A stretch of 64,000 nucleotides of DNA, from the NCBI GenBank assembly GCA_029706075.1, contig JAINUG010000031.1:3331001-3395000 (forward strand), in the 5' to 3' direction. The notes below the pieces were generated by a model, which searched no databases, was not told the origin of the DNA, and saw only the letters and a program-made list of their open reading frames with translations. Below are positions 46,301 to 60,000 of this stretch, piece after piece. Position numbers and translations under genes: made by a program. This DNA comes from Aldrovandia affinis. Lineage: Eukaryota > Chordata > Actinopteri > Notacanthiformes > Halosauridae. How positions within the stretch are numbered: position 1 is the first letter of the stretch; each line of letters opens with the position of its first letter.

Positions 46301-48324
46301 GTGTGGGTGCGTGAGTCTGTGTATGTGCATACGTGTGTTTGTATGTGTGTGTGAGTGTGTCTTGTCTGTGTGTGTGTACGCGCATGCATGTGTGTGTTCC
46401 ATGAGTTCAAGTAGGGTTATTGTCTCTCTGGATGTTTACTCAATTACTGCTGGAAGTGTAAATGGTCCCTTCCCGCAGGAAGCAATAAGTGTAAGAGGAT
46501 TCTCAGACCCCCTGAGTTATCAAACGTGGCTTTCCCCTCACATGAACCTGATCGCTGATCCTTCGCTCCCATTTGCACGTTCCTGGCCTTCAAGTCCCCC
46601 ATGGGGCTGAGGAGGCCTCTTCATGCTGTGAACCGATAACGGATTGTGTGTGTGTGTGTGTGGGGGAGGGAGTGTAATTGCCTATCGGTGTACCTGGGAA
46701 TCTTGTGGGTCTCTGTGCTACAACTCACAGAGAGAAGAAGCTGCTTTACTATTCTGTCCTTAAAAGTCATAATTATTTTCTGCGGAGAAAAAAGTGTGGG
46801 AAAACTGGTCTGTTCACTGAACGCGATGCACAGTGGGCAGAGTGCCAAGGACTCCGCCACAGTGGTGGACGGGGTCCGGTGCGGAGTCGAATGACCTTTC
46901 CCAAACAGCAGAGCTAACTCTTCCATTCAGCGAATGCCCTGGAATTTAATGCCCTGACTGAAATCCCTGATCGAAATTCCCTATTAGCAGTATTGAAAAG
47001 CAATGTTTTGAACCTTTCTGTAAGACTGCCAATCAAGATAAGCCACTCTGACTCTTGAGATGTTGCTTGGTTTGAAATATTAATTAGTATTAACATGAAA
47101 CAAGGGAAAATGCATTTTATGTATAAATTAGGTATATAAACTGCTATGGTTTTAAGGAGCCAATTATGAAGCTATTTCATTTCTGAAGAATATCTATCAA
47201 GCTTTTCCCAACAATTCCAATGGGAATTCAGTGTTCAGTGCAAACTATAATAAAAAAAATGAAGCATGAGCCAAAAATTCCTACTCTCTATACAACCATG
47301 ATGTCTGTGAGAGGCATCTTTCCAGGCCATTGGCTAACTGCTAAGAGCCAAAATCCATTCACATATCAAACTTCATGGAATATCAGCCATCGCACACAGC
47401 CAGTCTCTCTTAAATGGCAGGATAAAGAATTGCTGAGGGCTGAAATCAGAGACCAGGGAAACAAATGAAGGGTGACTAATACAGTGTGCTATGCCCAACC
47501 TGGTGTACTGTACGGGATCCAAAAGTGGCAGGCAGGCGGTCACACGGTAAGCACAGTACAAGTTTGGGTACGAAATCTCAAAACCTTGGTTCTTGTGGCT
47601 CGTTCTTTGAAAAGCTTGTTAAAATCATTGACTCCATTCAGCTTTTTGGTTCTTATCTGCCATCATCAGCCCTGAAGGGGAAGTGAGGCTAAATGCTTTA
47701 AGGATGCCCTAAATACACTGCTGCATAGCTCAACACCAGCAGCTGCACACAGCCCTGCATCCTTATGGTATTTGCAATCACTGCCAGTTCATAAAACAAG
47801 AGAGCATCTATGAGCCGCAGCAGAGCAAAATCCCACGATCACTTCCCACTTTTTAATTCATGGCTGTCGCATGCAGTTTAGGATAATCCATCTCTCTCTG
47901 TCTGTAAAAGCGCTCCTTTTCGTATAGGTCAGGGGTCACATTTAACATTTTATGGTGTGATAGGGTGTTTATGGGGGCTTTGAGAACAGGAGGGCTCAAA
48001 TTTGACGGGGTTTATTAGAAATGGGGACCACAGTGGCTTAGCTGTTCAGACTTCCATTCCACAGCAGCATTCTCCGCACAGGATAATAGTCACAAAACTC
48101 AAAAATACCAATGCAGACTTCACAGCAAAGGCTACAGCAGAATTCAAGGCAACCTAGACATTTGATGGGGTCAGGACATGGCCTCTTGAGTGGCAAGATA
48201 TTCAACAATTATGATTGTATCATGTATGAGCTGCATATGACTGGAAACCCTCTCCTGTAAAGAACAGCTATTCTTGTATTCTCCGTTTAGAACTAATCAC
48301 CTGGAATAGTCGTTTCAGACCAGG
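43339..48324. other. Gene-free interval with GT-rich tracts
   Basis: No exon that I can support. Interrupted GT-rich tracts occur at 44178-44396 and 46292-46400, with a short GT run at 46645-46662. The rest is ordinary intergenic sequence. Confidence 0.5.
44178..44396. repeat. Interrupted (TG)n-rich tract
   Basis: Several TG runs broken by CATG, GGGGGGGG and CGTG variants. Long open frames on both strands across it are low-complexity and not genes. Confidence 0.9.
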
Positions 48325-49128
48325 GTGTTTCCTACCATTGTTATGATGATGACACACAAGTCTTTCTCTCCGCTCCCCCTTCTTTTCACAGGTTTCTGTA
48401 TACTTAACATGGTTCACATATTTTATAGAAATACCTACCTGGATGTTGACCATCATCTTAAACTAGAAAGTATCTTTAAGACAGACTGACTCCACTTACC
48501 AGCCAAATCATCACTTCTCAATGGCAACCTCTGGTTATTCCCACATAACCACACATCCCGAATCCCCCTTTTTTTGTTAACACCCCCATAGGTGGAGTGA
48601 GCTACAGCACCAGCAACCATCAGAACTGCAGAATCAATCACTCTCTTCTCGCAGCAAAACATGAGTTTTCAGACGAATTAATTATCCCGTCCTATGACTA
48701 ACACCCTGTATATCATTACTTCGACTACTTGGTTTAATCTCATATATATTGCTTTTACATGGTTATGCTCTATGACTATAGTGGTGTGACACAAGGGAAC
48801 ATTGCTTCTATGGTTCACTGTTTGAAACCATGTGAAATATATAGTTATAGATCATTATTAGGCTCTATGTGCATAGTGGGATGTACTATAGGTGTTTTAC
48901 TGTTAAGGAGAATTGTCAGGAACTGTGTGTATGCTCCAACAGTTACTAATATATTTATGCTTATATTTAGCACTTTCTCAGCTTGATCCTCATTTTCTGT
49001 TACTGGCTGTTACGTATGTCTCTATGCTCTTGTTTTTCTTTCTCCTGTAATATGTATTTAATGTATCTTGCCATGGGCTTGTAAGTCAGTCTAGACAAGA
49101 CTGTCTGTTGAATGAATAAAAAATAATA
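48325..49128 (+). mobile_element. Decayed L2-clade LINE fragment
   Basis: The plus strand shows a decayed reverse-transcriptase motif (YHCYDDDTQVFLSAPP at about 48330-48378, matching [12 protein letters not shown] of the 18-kb copy), then LDVDHHLKLES. It ends with a diverged tail CTTGTAAGTCAGTCTAGACAA plus GACTGTCTGTTGAATGAAT, related to the L2 tail. The stretch between is too short and too mutated for a full C-terminal domain. It is much older than the L2 copy at 18-19 kb. Confidence 0.6.
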
Positions 49129-49140
49129 AGCATATAATGC

Positions 49141-49632
49141 CAGTAACTGCCAAAATAAGGGAAACACCAACATAAAGTGTCTTAATAGGGCACTGGGCCA
49201 CCACGAGCCGCCAGAAGATAACTTCAGTGCGCCTTGGCATAGATTCTACAAGTGTCTGGAACTCTATTGGATGGATGCAATGCCATTCTTCTATGAGACA
49301 TTCCATTATTTGGTGTTTGTGATGGTGGTGGATAACGCTGTCTCAGGCACCACTCCAGAATCTCCAATAAGCACTCAATTGGATTGAGATCTGGTGACTA
49401 TATCATTTACATCGTGTTCATGCTCATCAAACCATTCAGTGGCCACTCGTGCCCTGCAGATAGGGGCAATGTCATCCTGGAAGAGACCATTTCCATCAGG
49501 ATATAAATGCTTCACATAGGATGAAGGTGATCACTCAGAATGGCTTTGTATTTATTGGCGTTTACCTTGCCCTCTAAGGGGTTGAGTGGACCTAAACCAT
49601 TCCCATGTTTCCTTTATTTTGCAAGTTATCTG
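49141..49632 (-). mobile_element. Internally deleted Tc1-like transposon
   Basis: The ends CAGTAACTGCCAAAATAAGG (left) and, as reverse complement of the right, CAGATAACTTGCAAAATAAA form inverted repeats; a TA follows the right end. On the minus strand the end of a transposase survives (SPDLNPIE near 49380, then LEILEWCLRQRYPPP), including the last catalytic glutamate, but the upstream catalytic aspartates are gone. At 492 bp it is about a third of full length. It lies directly behind the L2 relic. Confidence 0.8.
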
Positions 49633-51921
49633 TATATAGCCCATGTAATTCAACTTTTAAGAACAAGCACAAGCTAAATTCTAGAAAACAGACTGAAAAA
49701 TAATTTTTAATTGACTGTGTATCTGATTGATCAAATCAGACGAACTAATAGTAATTGCTGAGCAATCCTATTAAGACTGACATAAAATATTGGTTCCTGT
49801 TTTAGTGGAGCAGTGGCCGCACACACGTTCCCTTCAAAAATCGGCCATTCGCAGGGGAAGAACACTAGGTCAACATTTACAGTCTGAGGCCGCACCTTCT
49901 CTGGCCTGTGAGTGCACACAAGCTGACAGGAGACATGGTCCATTCATATATTCATCAGTAGGCAGCACACTGACTGATGCACTCAACAGTGGCAGAATGG
50001 GGATCTTTCATGATTCAGTCTCAAGCACCTCTTCTTCCATGCCATTGATCAGGCAAATGTGTCAACTATCTGTATATTATCTTACAGCGGATATCTGTGC
50101 ACGCTCCCGTACCTGATCTTTTTTTAAACTCCTTCCATGGTCCACGTCAGGACATACATTCTAATGGCATCTTGGGCTTGTTCCAGAAAGTAAAGTCAAT
50201 TTTGTACAGTGCATCGCTTCATAGTCCTCTGTCAGGTCATTGTTACTGTAATATTATTGTTACAAATATATATTGTATTATCACATACTTAACTTCTGTA
50301 TTTACTAGCAGTATTACCTAGACTTGAGTCTAGTTATTGAGTATGGGGGACTGATTTAAATTCATATGCTTGACAGTTTAAAATGCATCTAATCACAAAA
50401 TCCCAATCTTCATTGGCGGGGTATCAATTAAGAAAACAAACTTTATTCTGGCTTAAAAAATCACTTTGCTAAAGCTTTTTTGTGCAGTGCTGACAGTGAT
50501 CTTGCTGATACATACATCAACAAACTGAGGATGGGGGGTGACAGAGACAACTAAGACTTCTCAGCAGGCAGAACATGTTCAAGTTAGTAAACCTGAGAAT
50601 ACGTTCATTACTGTTTTTTTGTTAAAAATGATAGCCAATTGTTTTTCAGTAACATTTGAGCACGGTTGATGAGGGCCAATTACGATTCATTTCTTAGTAT
50701 GTCATCTTGCTGACTATCTATCTGTCTATCCTGACTATGAAAGTTAGAAGCCCCAGAAAGACAGTGCTCTTTTTGTGGCTGTTTCTGATTGACAGTTTGG
50801 CGGTTTGACCTGACAGACCCTGGTGAATAATAACAGTATAACTACACATGACAAATTGGTTATTTCATCTGTACTGTAAATGAGATGTAGACTGAATTCA
50901 AGATACTGTACATAAGTTCCACTCAAGCTTACCGATTTTTGTCTGTGTCTCGCTTTAATGTTTTATGTTGGCTGTACATTCAGCCTACAGTACCTTACTA
51001 TTGGTTGCCGTATAGATAAACAGTGAATTATATTTGCTACACCATACCTGGACAATACCAAATATATCTTACCTTCACTGTGGAAATGGACTGTGAACTT
51101 TCCCAAGTACTGTAAGACTAAATAGCGCCCACTACATTTGTCATTTACATAGGACATCACACCATGGTATGGGTATTACTATTGCGTTGTTTGCGGCACT
51201 TTGCACAGCGAATATGAAACCACTTGTGTGTACCCTGGGTTTGTGGTGAAGTATGCTTTTGAAGTAGATTTCCTCACCAGTGATCCCACATTTAACACAT
51301 CCAGGTTTCCCTGAGACTAAATTACTCATATGCACCAGGCCTTGTTAGGCTCATAAAATAGCTTATCTGAAGATAAGTAATATAGGACAAATAACATCAA
51401 CATTGCCTGAGCAGAATCAAATTGGAAAAGTGTGTTCCTTGTAATTTTTTTCAAATCAAATCACAATCCAATGTGTAACTTCCAAAGGTCTAAAAAGCTT
51501 TATTGAAGGTCCTATCTTGTCCAATTGAGAGAGAGAAATAAGAACACGTGTATTGTATTGGGCAGTTTGTGACTTCTCACAAGTGCAATTTGACACCAAA
51601 TTGTTCTCTAAGTGTAAATGGATAAATAAATAAACGTATCATTATTAGTATTATTGTCATTATGGCTGTTGTCATTGATGTTTTTACCAACTAGAACAAG
51701 AATAAGAAGATGAAAAAGTAATGCTAGTAACAGTTTTTGTATTACTAGCATAGTAACACTCATAATAGTAGTAGTACGATTTATTTATATTTGCCTTCAC
51801 GTCCCTGCCCTAGGACTGACAACCTTGATGTTTGGAAATAACCCCGATGAGGGGAAAGATCATTTTCTGCTCTCACGTACAGTACAATTTAAGGAGGAGT
51901 ACCACAGGTGAAAAAACAATC
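49633..51921. other. Gene-free interval
   Basis: No gene, RNA or mobile element supported. Moderately A+T-rich. Confidence 0.5.
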
Positions 51922-52001
51922 ATTGTTCTTACCATGTATTAATGCACATCTTGTAAGTCACTTAAGTCTGCTAAATGCTTAAAATGTCAAATGTAAAATG
52001 A
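51922..52001 (+). mobile_element. L2-clade LINE 3' tail fragment
   Basis: CATTGTTCTTACCATGTATT and AATGCACATCTTGTAAGTCA, then CTGCTAAATGCTTAAAATG, match the last ~80 bp of the L2 copy ending at 19276, with an internal loss of the GGATAAGAGCG segment. Confidence 0.8.
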
Positions 52002-52197
52002 AGTCTGTCTGTTGTCAATCTTTCAACATTTTAGGCAGCAGGCAAACAGCTATGGAGACAGACTCAGCTAGTGCAGAGATGAGACTGTTCTTAAATGTTG
52101 TTTTTGAACTGTTAACAGTGTTGTTTTTATTCATTTACTTTGCATGTTGAAATGCTAATCCAAAACGAATCAAGCTATCCCATAATTTAAACTATGG

Positions 52198-52345
52198 TGG
52201 TTCTGTGTGGCTCAGCTGGTAGAGCGTGGCGTTGACAACGCTTAGGTTGAGGGTTCAATTCCCATTGGAACCACATATACTGAAAAATGTATGCATTCAC
52301 TACTGTAAGTCGTTTTGGATAAAAGCGTCTGCTAAATGGCATATA
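52198..52345 (+). mobile_element. tRNA-derived SINE with L2-type tail
   Basis: Same family as 24484-24630 in the opposite orientation: box A TGGCTCAGCTGGTAGAGCG, box B GGTTCAATTCC, body ACATATACTGAAAAATGTAT, tail GTAAGTCGTTTTGGATAAAAG, followed by an AT-rich end. It is about 150 bp long. Confidence 0.88.
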
Positions 52346-54002
52346 TTATATATTATATATATTAAACTAGACAATAAAACCCATAGGACATATTAGGAAA
52401 TATAGCTGTAACAGCATAACTTGTAAACATTTACAGTACTGTCACAGAACGTTATGATGCCCTAACAGATCACAGGTGTACATAATCGTTGAGAAGCCAA
52501 CTACTACAAAATGACACTTTGATTAATTTAAAGATTTCTAGGGAAGTCAGAGTAACGTGTTTTGTTGAACGGGCTAAACATAACCAAGACAGATATATAA
52601 ATGTTGGTAAGGTTAAACCAAATACCATCCCTGTGTTTTACTTTAGTGTAATACTACCCTAAGTGTCTTTTGACAGTAAAGACGATGCATGGCCCCTGTG
52701 TTAAAAAAAGAAAGAAAAAAGAATTCGTCCACGGTGTATTAAGTTGTTGCATAACCCTCAACGAATTTTAAAACGTATAATTCTGTAGCACAACAAACGA
52801 AAGTTATTTTCACACAGGTTTAAGTAAATCTGAACGTCCGGTCGGAGCTGTGGCTGACCATAGTGTTTTGTCTAGTGAAACGTTTCACTTTGTCCAAGAC
52901 AGTTGCATTAAGCAGACAGTGCCTATCCATTAACTCTTATTTTTGATTGCCGCACTGATTCAAATAATAAATGCCTGTTCTCTCTCGCAGAATCTCCGCT
53001 GTAGGCACCCTGGGCTCCTTCCTCGACTCATCTCTGATAGCGCTCACAGTCATTAAGATGAAGCGTTGGGTTTCTGAAAAAGGAAGTTATTACGAGTTGG
53101 GAAATGATCAATTACATAATTCTCTTAATCGACTTTAAAGAAGGGCCATCCCCGTGGTTGGTCGTGTAATCCAGGGCGATAAGGGGAGCAGAATCTGCAG
53201 TTCACGCGTTTCTAGGTTATTGGGTGTGCTTTGGGAATATCCTTTGATCTAACACTAAACTGAAACCTCATTTACAAAAGATTTTATGCTAATGATTCGG
53301 ACGTCAGGGAAGTAGTAGGCAATGCGTTTAACACCCAAGTCATGCGTTTTCAATACACAAAGTTTTCACACTGCCGTCAGTGACATGGTCATTTAGATTA
53401 CGCCTATCGTGGTGATGATCCTTACCGCCTTTGTTGTATTTTTTGTTCACTTTAATCCGTATCAGTGTTAAGTGAATGATTAAACAAACGCCCCATACAC
53501 TCTTAAACCAGTAGGCTAAACCTTTCCTCAATATTCACAAAACCGACTATTATAATTTTTTTTATAAAGTTGGTATTTTAATGTATGATAATTCATTAAA
53601 ATGAAAATTTGCCTGTATGGGTGCACTGGTCAAAAAGCAGGAGTGGCTTCAGGAATAGGCGTGTTTCTCGTAGTAGGCTAGTGTACCTTCAACAGGGTTT
53701 TCTCTCGTAATCCCGCCCACAGTTTTTCCGGCAAACGCAGCTGGGGAGACTAACCCACCACTGTTGACTGTACATCGACATCTCTTTGCATTATGCATGT
53801 TCACCAGAGATTCCGAGAGCGATTCCCGATTAAGCGCAAAACACCGGTACAGAATCGGTACAGAAAAGTCGAAGATAATCAAATTTGATGTGGCAGACGC
53901 GCGCACTGTGAAGGTTGGAATACAGCACTGAGTCCGACTGACCAAAGCAAGGGCAGAAGGAATACAGTAACAAGGGCTGCTTTCTAACTAAAGCCGACAA
54001 TC
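52346..54002. other. Upstream flank of the ADAMTS gene
   Basis: No other gene seen. The last ~100 bp before 54003 are presumably promoter and 5' UTR, but I cannot place a transcription start: there is no clear TATA box. CpG-containing stretches are denser from about 53690 onward than in the flank before. Confidence 0.35.
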
Positions 54003-56923
54003 ATGCATCTTCTGTTTTGGGGACTTTGGTTTCTAGTATTACTCTCTGCCTTCTTGAATGTAGTAGCAATAACAGGCGGATCGCAGTTAAATTCAAGAAA
54101 AGGTAAAGCAATGCAACACGTCTTTTCATTTATACGACGAGGGTGAACAGAATGAATGACTTTTTCAGGATTAGCTGGGCACATGACTTGCAGCACATTT
54201 TAGAGGCAGCCGTGGACTGAATAATTATTCAGCCAAGCAAAACTCTAGTCTACTGATTACTGAAAATGTTAAATCATTGCATACTTGTCGTAATGTTTTC
54301 CTGTGTTCCAATTATTGTTGTTCTTCTCTTCCATTTTCAGCAAAACTGTTTGAGCAGCTCGGCGCATTTGAGATTGTAACTCCGACTCGAGTGAATGAAG
54401 CCGGTGACAAATTGCCTACGAGCGTGCACTTCAAAAGGAAAAAAAGGAGTGTTGATACAGCGACCAACAGTTCAGATCAGTGGCCCTCCTCGCGCATTCA
54501 CTATAGAATATCGGCTTTTGGGCAGGACTTTCACCTCAACCTTACGCCTGAGTCGGAATTTATTGCGCCTCTTTACACGGTCACTATACTCGGAGTACCC
54601 AGCAGAAATAATCTAACGGATTCTTCACCAGAGGGGGATGCGGAGGAGGACACGGAGTTTCAGCATTGCTTTTATAAAGGACATGTCAATGCAAAAACGG
54701 AACACACCGCCGTGATCAGCCTATGTTCCGGAATGGTAAGTATATGATTAAATGTACATATCCATCCTGATAGTAGCCTATGCACTGTTAGGCTTACACG
54801 ACAACTGTGTGAATTGAACTCATGACGTGCTAACCGTGGGCCCGAGAGCCATATGTGCTACATCAAATTCACAAGGTTGCTACAACGTTGTGGAAATTGA
54901 ATACAGCTACTGTGACATAACGCGTTGTATTTGTGTATATCTTGCATCAGTTGTGCATGACCAAGTGCACATTATTCATTACATTCCGAACAGCATGTAA
55001 CTATATTAACCCGACACTTATACCCGAAATCTATATAGGCTTATTAACGCAACTGGTCGCTGGCAATGAACTCTTTAAATGAATTGGGGTTCACCTGCGA
55101 GTTCGATGTTTCCGTCAGGAAAACTCCACAACTGAGCTTAACTATAACTGTGCTTGATGACGTCCCACTCACACTGGCGGTAGGCAGCGTCAGCAATGGT
55201 GACGTCAATGTGATTGGAGCTTCTGGCAGCCCAAAAGTAATTGACATCAAACACGGGGACGTGCGTAATACGACCAAAATATTCGTATTTAATCACTGTC
55301 AAACAACTAGTATTTATTATCTCCTTTTGAGTTTGGACATGGCAAAATTCCCAGAAACGTCACATATGTACCAATCATTAGTTAGGCTAATTTTATTTTC
55401 AGTGCATGTGCAGTAGGAAATGCATTGCTAGTGTACGAAAGTTTTTTTTAGGATGGAACATCGACAAAGACACATTTGATAGTTCAGATAAAGTAGATGT
55501 ACAAAGAGTGTGATTCGAGAAAGCATAGGCATTACTCTTATTGAAATTTAGCCTACTGTACTTACCTTTGTGCTGCATTACAAATACAATTATTCATCTC
55601 TCAATCTTCATATGAAACCATGAACACGGCGTGGCGCAGAAAATGTAACGAATTGTATATCCCTTTCCTTCCAGTCCTGTACGTGCTGGAAAAAAATAGT
55701 GTATAACCAATGCCAACGGTATATTCTAGCATCAAATATGTCTATTTTAAGTATACGTCCATCTGCTCAATATGGTGTGTCCACGATTACTGCGTAGTGC
55801 TGGTTTGTTTACCTGCAGATGTTTGTTTGGGAAGTATGCGCGTGGGCGGTTCTTTTTACTCCACCACTTCAAAACGTCCGTTTAAGGAACCAGCCGACAT
55901 TCATGTCTACAGATGTAATTATTTCAAGTTATTCCCATACTAATAATGTGGTGTATCGCGTTAGTATTTATGTTCAGAATTATATAGAGGGGCACACCAT
56001 AGGTTTCTATGAATTTTACTTGTCGTTATATTTCCACAGAATGTATGTTGTAGGCCCGTTATGTCATTGAACGTTATACCACCTTAAAAATGGTGTGAAG
56101 CAATATATGGATATGAAGAGCACAATATCAGCTGCTGCTATTGGCTCCCACTACCACCAGAAACAAACACTTTTGTTTTCAAGATAGCAAACTTCAACTT
56201 GTTTCACAAGCCATATATTTGACGCATTGTGCCCCCCAGCCAGCCCACCCGCATCAAGTTGTATAGCTTTGCAAATGTGGAATTTATTTATTTTTTCAAA
56301 CTTTCTATTTTTAAAATGTCAAAACACCTAACTTAAACACTGTCTTTAGCCCACTGTATACTTTAGATTTCTTTTCTAGTTACATTTAGCTTAGCTTGGC
56401 ACTTAGCTTGATCTGCTGTATCTTTGACCTCAAATTGAACTAGTAGCAATATGCAATGCGAAATGTGACACTTAAAAAGACAAAGCTTCCATTAAGCCTG
56501 CCAAGAACACAATGCATGATTATCATCTCTACTTGCCATTTTAACTCTGCGTGTATCACTGTAGTAATCTGCATCTACGTTAATTTTATATCAAGTGTAA
56601 CCTGAAGCAGTCATTACACCGGGCATTTATATGAGTAGAATGTGTTGATGTATTGCAAGAACACAGTGCAGTTCAGTTCCACAGTTGTTTTAATTTCTTT
56701 TACTTTTTTTGTTTGTTTTAGCTTGGCACTTTCAGGTCTCCAGAAGGTGAATATTTTGTGGAGCCCCTTCACACCTATAATGGCAAACATTATGAAGAAG
56801 AACACAACAAACCTCACCTTGTATACAGAAAGGACACCCCCAAGAAGGATAGCACTGAGGAAGGGACTACATGTGACACTCCAGGTAAAAACACACGTGT
56901 ACACACAAACACACTGTTGCACA

Positions 56924-56966
<43 letters not shown>

Positions 56967-56991
56967 TTAAGCACGCACACAATCTCACAAG

Positions 56992-57077
<86 letters not shown>

Positions 57078-60000
57078 TGCAAGTATAGCCACACTCACAA
57101 ACACACACAAGCCTTGTTTTTTTAAAACTCTGTGTAAAGAATGAACTCTCGTGGAATGCCATCAGACCACTGGGCGGTTCCGGAACTGACAGGTCTCCCA
57201 GTGAGAGAGTTCGGTGGGCCCCAGTGCCTCACAGGGAGAAGGAGGCAAAGCAAATACTCCGGGGCAATACTCTCTGCTCAATTCCTAATGGACATTGAGA
57301 GTGGCATTCACAGTGATGGAAACCAGTGAGGGACCAGGGTGACTTTGAGTTCTCCTATCTCATGGTTATGTTTCTCTCAGTCATATTGAGTTCACTAGGC
57401 TACCAGTATTGGAATTGCAATATATATTTATAATGTTTAAATAAGGTACTGTCCTTTTGAAATGCTCAGCTCCTAACAAATAATTTCTTAATGATCTGAA
57501 ATATTGTCTTCTGCATTTATCTGGTAATCATTAAGAATACAGAATGGCTTTGGCTCCTGCTTTTGTTAATATATAAAAGTAAAAATACACATTGGGGTTT
57601 ATAAGTTACAGATCACAAGGTTTTTGTGAGAAGAAATAACAATAATTCCAGCTCTGAAGGACTGTAGGAAACTTGTCATTTCTAATAGTATTGTGTGTAA
57701 ACTAATTCCAAAAGTTACTTCACTGTGGGGATATGACCCACTTAGCTGGACAATCTTAAAAAGTGAAAGTATGTACCTCAATATTTGGCATGTGTTTAGG
57801 ATGGTTTTTTAAACTTTTTAAACAATCTAAATGAGATTAAACAAGAGAACGATCACATAATAATTACAATGTTCATTAGGTAATATTAATAGTATATCAA
57901 AGTTGCATTACATTAAAGTGGATGTCAAGTAGTGTGTTCGTTATGAGGGCAATGGAGGGATTTTTTTCTCTTTTTCAAATATAAGTTTCTGTAGAAGTTA
58001 ATATATCAAATGTTTTTTAGAGATCTGGAACAGGAAAGCCATTTTGAAAAATCTGTCTGGTATCATAGCATCTCAGTTTATTGCCTCAAATTCCTGTTGA
58101 CTCTTGCTCTTCCTGCAGCCTTTAGATAGGGAAACCTGATATCTCCAATACCATGAAGAAACATTGTGAACTGTATTGTGGGGAGGTGCTGCCAACTTTA
58201 AATATTTAAAAGTCATGGCTTTGGAATAAACCTGAATTGTATAAATGTAAGACTATTTATTCACAAATTTGAACTGGTGCTTTGTGCTTTCCGATGCCCA
58301 TCTTTATATAACTGTCAATCAAGAAAATATGTAGTCTTACCAAAATATAAAAGAAAGGTTTGGGAAAGAAAATGGTTTTGAATGAATAGAAATGTATACT
58401 AGAGAAAGAGCTTTATAAAGAGGCTTTTGTATTTTGAGGCTTCAAAAAAGGTTTCACTGTTATCACAATCATTTTGCAGGAAAGGAGAACAGTTTCACTT
58501 TTGTGCAGAAGATGAAGTAATTTTTGTATGACTGGTGTTGCATTGCAAGTGGTTAAGGGATTGAGTTCTTGCTTGGACAAGAAAACAGACCAGGGGCAGA
58601 AGTATTCTATTGTTACATATTGGTTTCTTTTCAAGATAAAAATCAGAATTTCAAGCCCTAGTTTCTGCTGTCATTTGAAGCCTGTGTCTACATGGCATTT
58701 TCTACAAGAGAGAAGGTTTGCTCCATCTTTGTTCATGGCAGTGCGCCAAGCTTACCTAATATAACCCCCCCTTCCCCCTCAGTTTACAAAGCTTCTAGCC
58801 CCAGTGCATTTATAGTGAAAAGCTTTATTGCAGGCAAAATGAATATTTGTCTTGTTCTATTCATAGCAATAAACAATGTACAGTAATAGAACCCATTGTG
58901 TATATTATCAATTATTCTTTGGCAGTACAATCAAAAACAAAACGAATTAGAGAGGCAGATATTATTTTTTGCATATTTTTGTTTCAGAGCAATTCTTTGT
59001 TACTCACTCTCCCCAGAAACTGTGATTTCACTCAGTGACTACCATGTGTGAAACTTTCCGATGAGGGATCGGACGTTTGTTGATGCTTTTTCAAACATAG
59101 CATTTGCTCCCATTGTTGTGGGGCACATTTATCCCTGTTGATTTGTTTGTATTCTGTGTTGGTCTCTATGTTTTAAGGACACAAGCACAGGCATAGGAGA
59201 CACAGAGACAAGGCGAAGAGGAGGGGAGCGCCTGGCGGCATGCTGTCCGATCTGGAAACTTTAAGCACAAGCTTCTCCTCGCATCCTTTCTCTGGGACAG
59301 AAAATAAGCAAACAGCTAATGACAGCAGCGACTCAGGACCTCACAGAAGATCAAAGCGCTTCCTCTCCTATCCGCGCTTCGTCGAAGTCATGGTGGTTGC
59401 GGACAACAAAATGGTGGAACATCACGGGAGCAACCTTCAGCACTACATTCTCACGTTAATGTCCATTGTAAGTGTTTTGCACTCATGTGGTTTGATGGGT
59501 TCAAAAGCTGCATTTAGGTCAGCGCGGGACCGTAGGGCAGTAGAGTTTCACAACTGACACCAGAGTTACAAGACAAGGCAGACTTTCCTGACGACTTTGA
59601 TGAATGAGAAAAAATAACCCTAGGCATGTTGCATACATGGCATACTCTACCTTCTTCAAATAAAACCTGCTCAAGGCTCTTGGCTGTCCATGTAGGGGGT
59701 AAGTTGACCTATATTTTGTTTCTGGCAAAGGCAACATTCCCTGCTGAATCGCAGACTGTAATCAACTTTTCAACAGTCAAATGAGCCATTTTTTCCCCAG
59801 GTACTCCAGACTTAATTTAAGCCAGCATTGTTGGACAGGCTAAAAACCCTGCTTGAACGACAAACATGCTCCATTAAAATGTCATTAAGACATGCACATT
59901 TCAAACGCGCTGAGAGCTAAACAGCTAAACTGATCTATGATCTGTCTTTTTTCGTTTCAGGTTTCTTCCATCTATAAAGATCCAACCATTGGGAATTTAA

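Noticed and set aside
55066-55416. 116-codon open frame in ADAMTS intron 2, open also on the other strand
   Set aside because: No resemblance to any family I know, and no splice signals that would join it to neighbouring exons in phase. A protein search would decide.
56614-57162. 182-codon open frame on the minus strand
   Set aside because: It crosses the intronic CA microsatellite and ADAMTS exon 3 in antisense; low complexity.
57141-57329. Possible alternative exon in ADAMTS intron 3
   Set aside because: It is a G+C-richer open stretch, but there is no matching part in ADAMTS9-type proteins and no convincing acceptor/donor pair.
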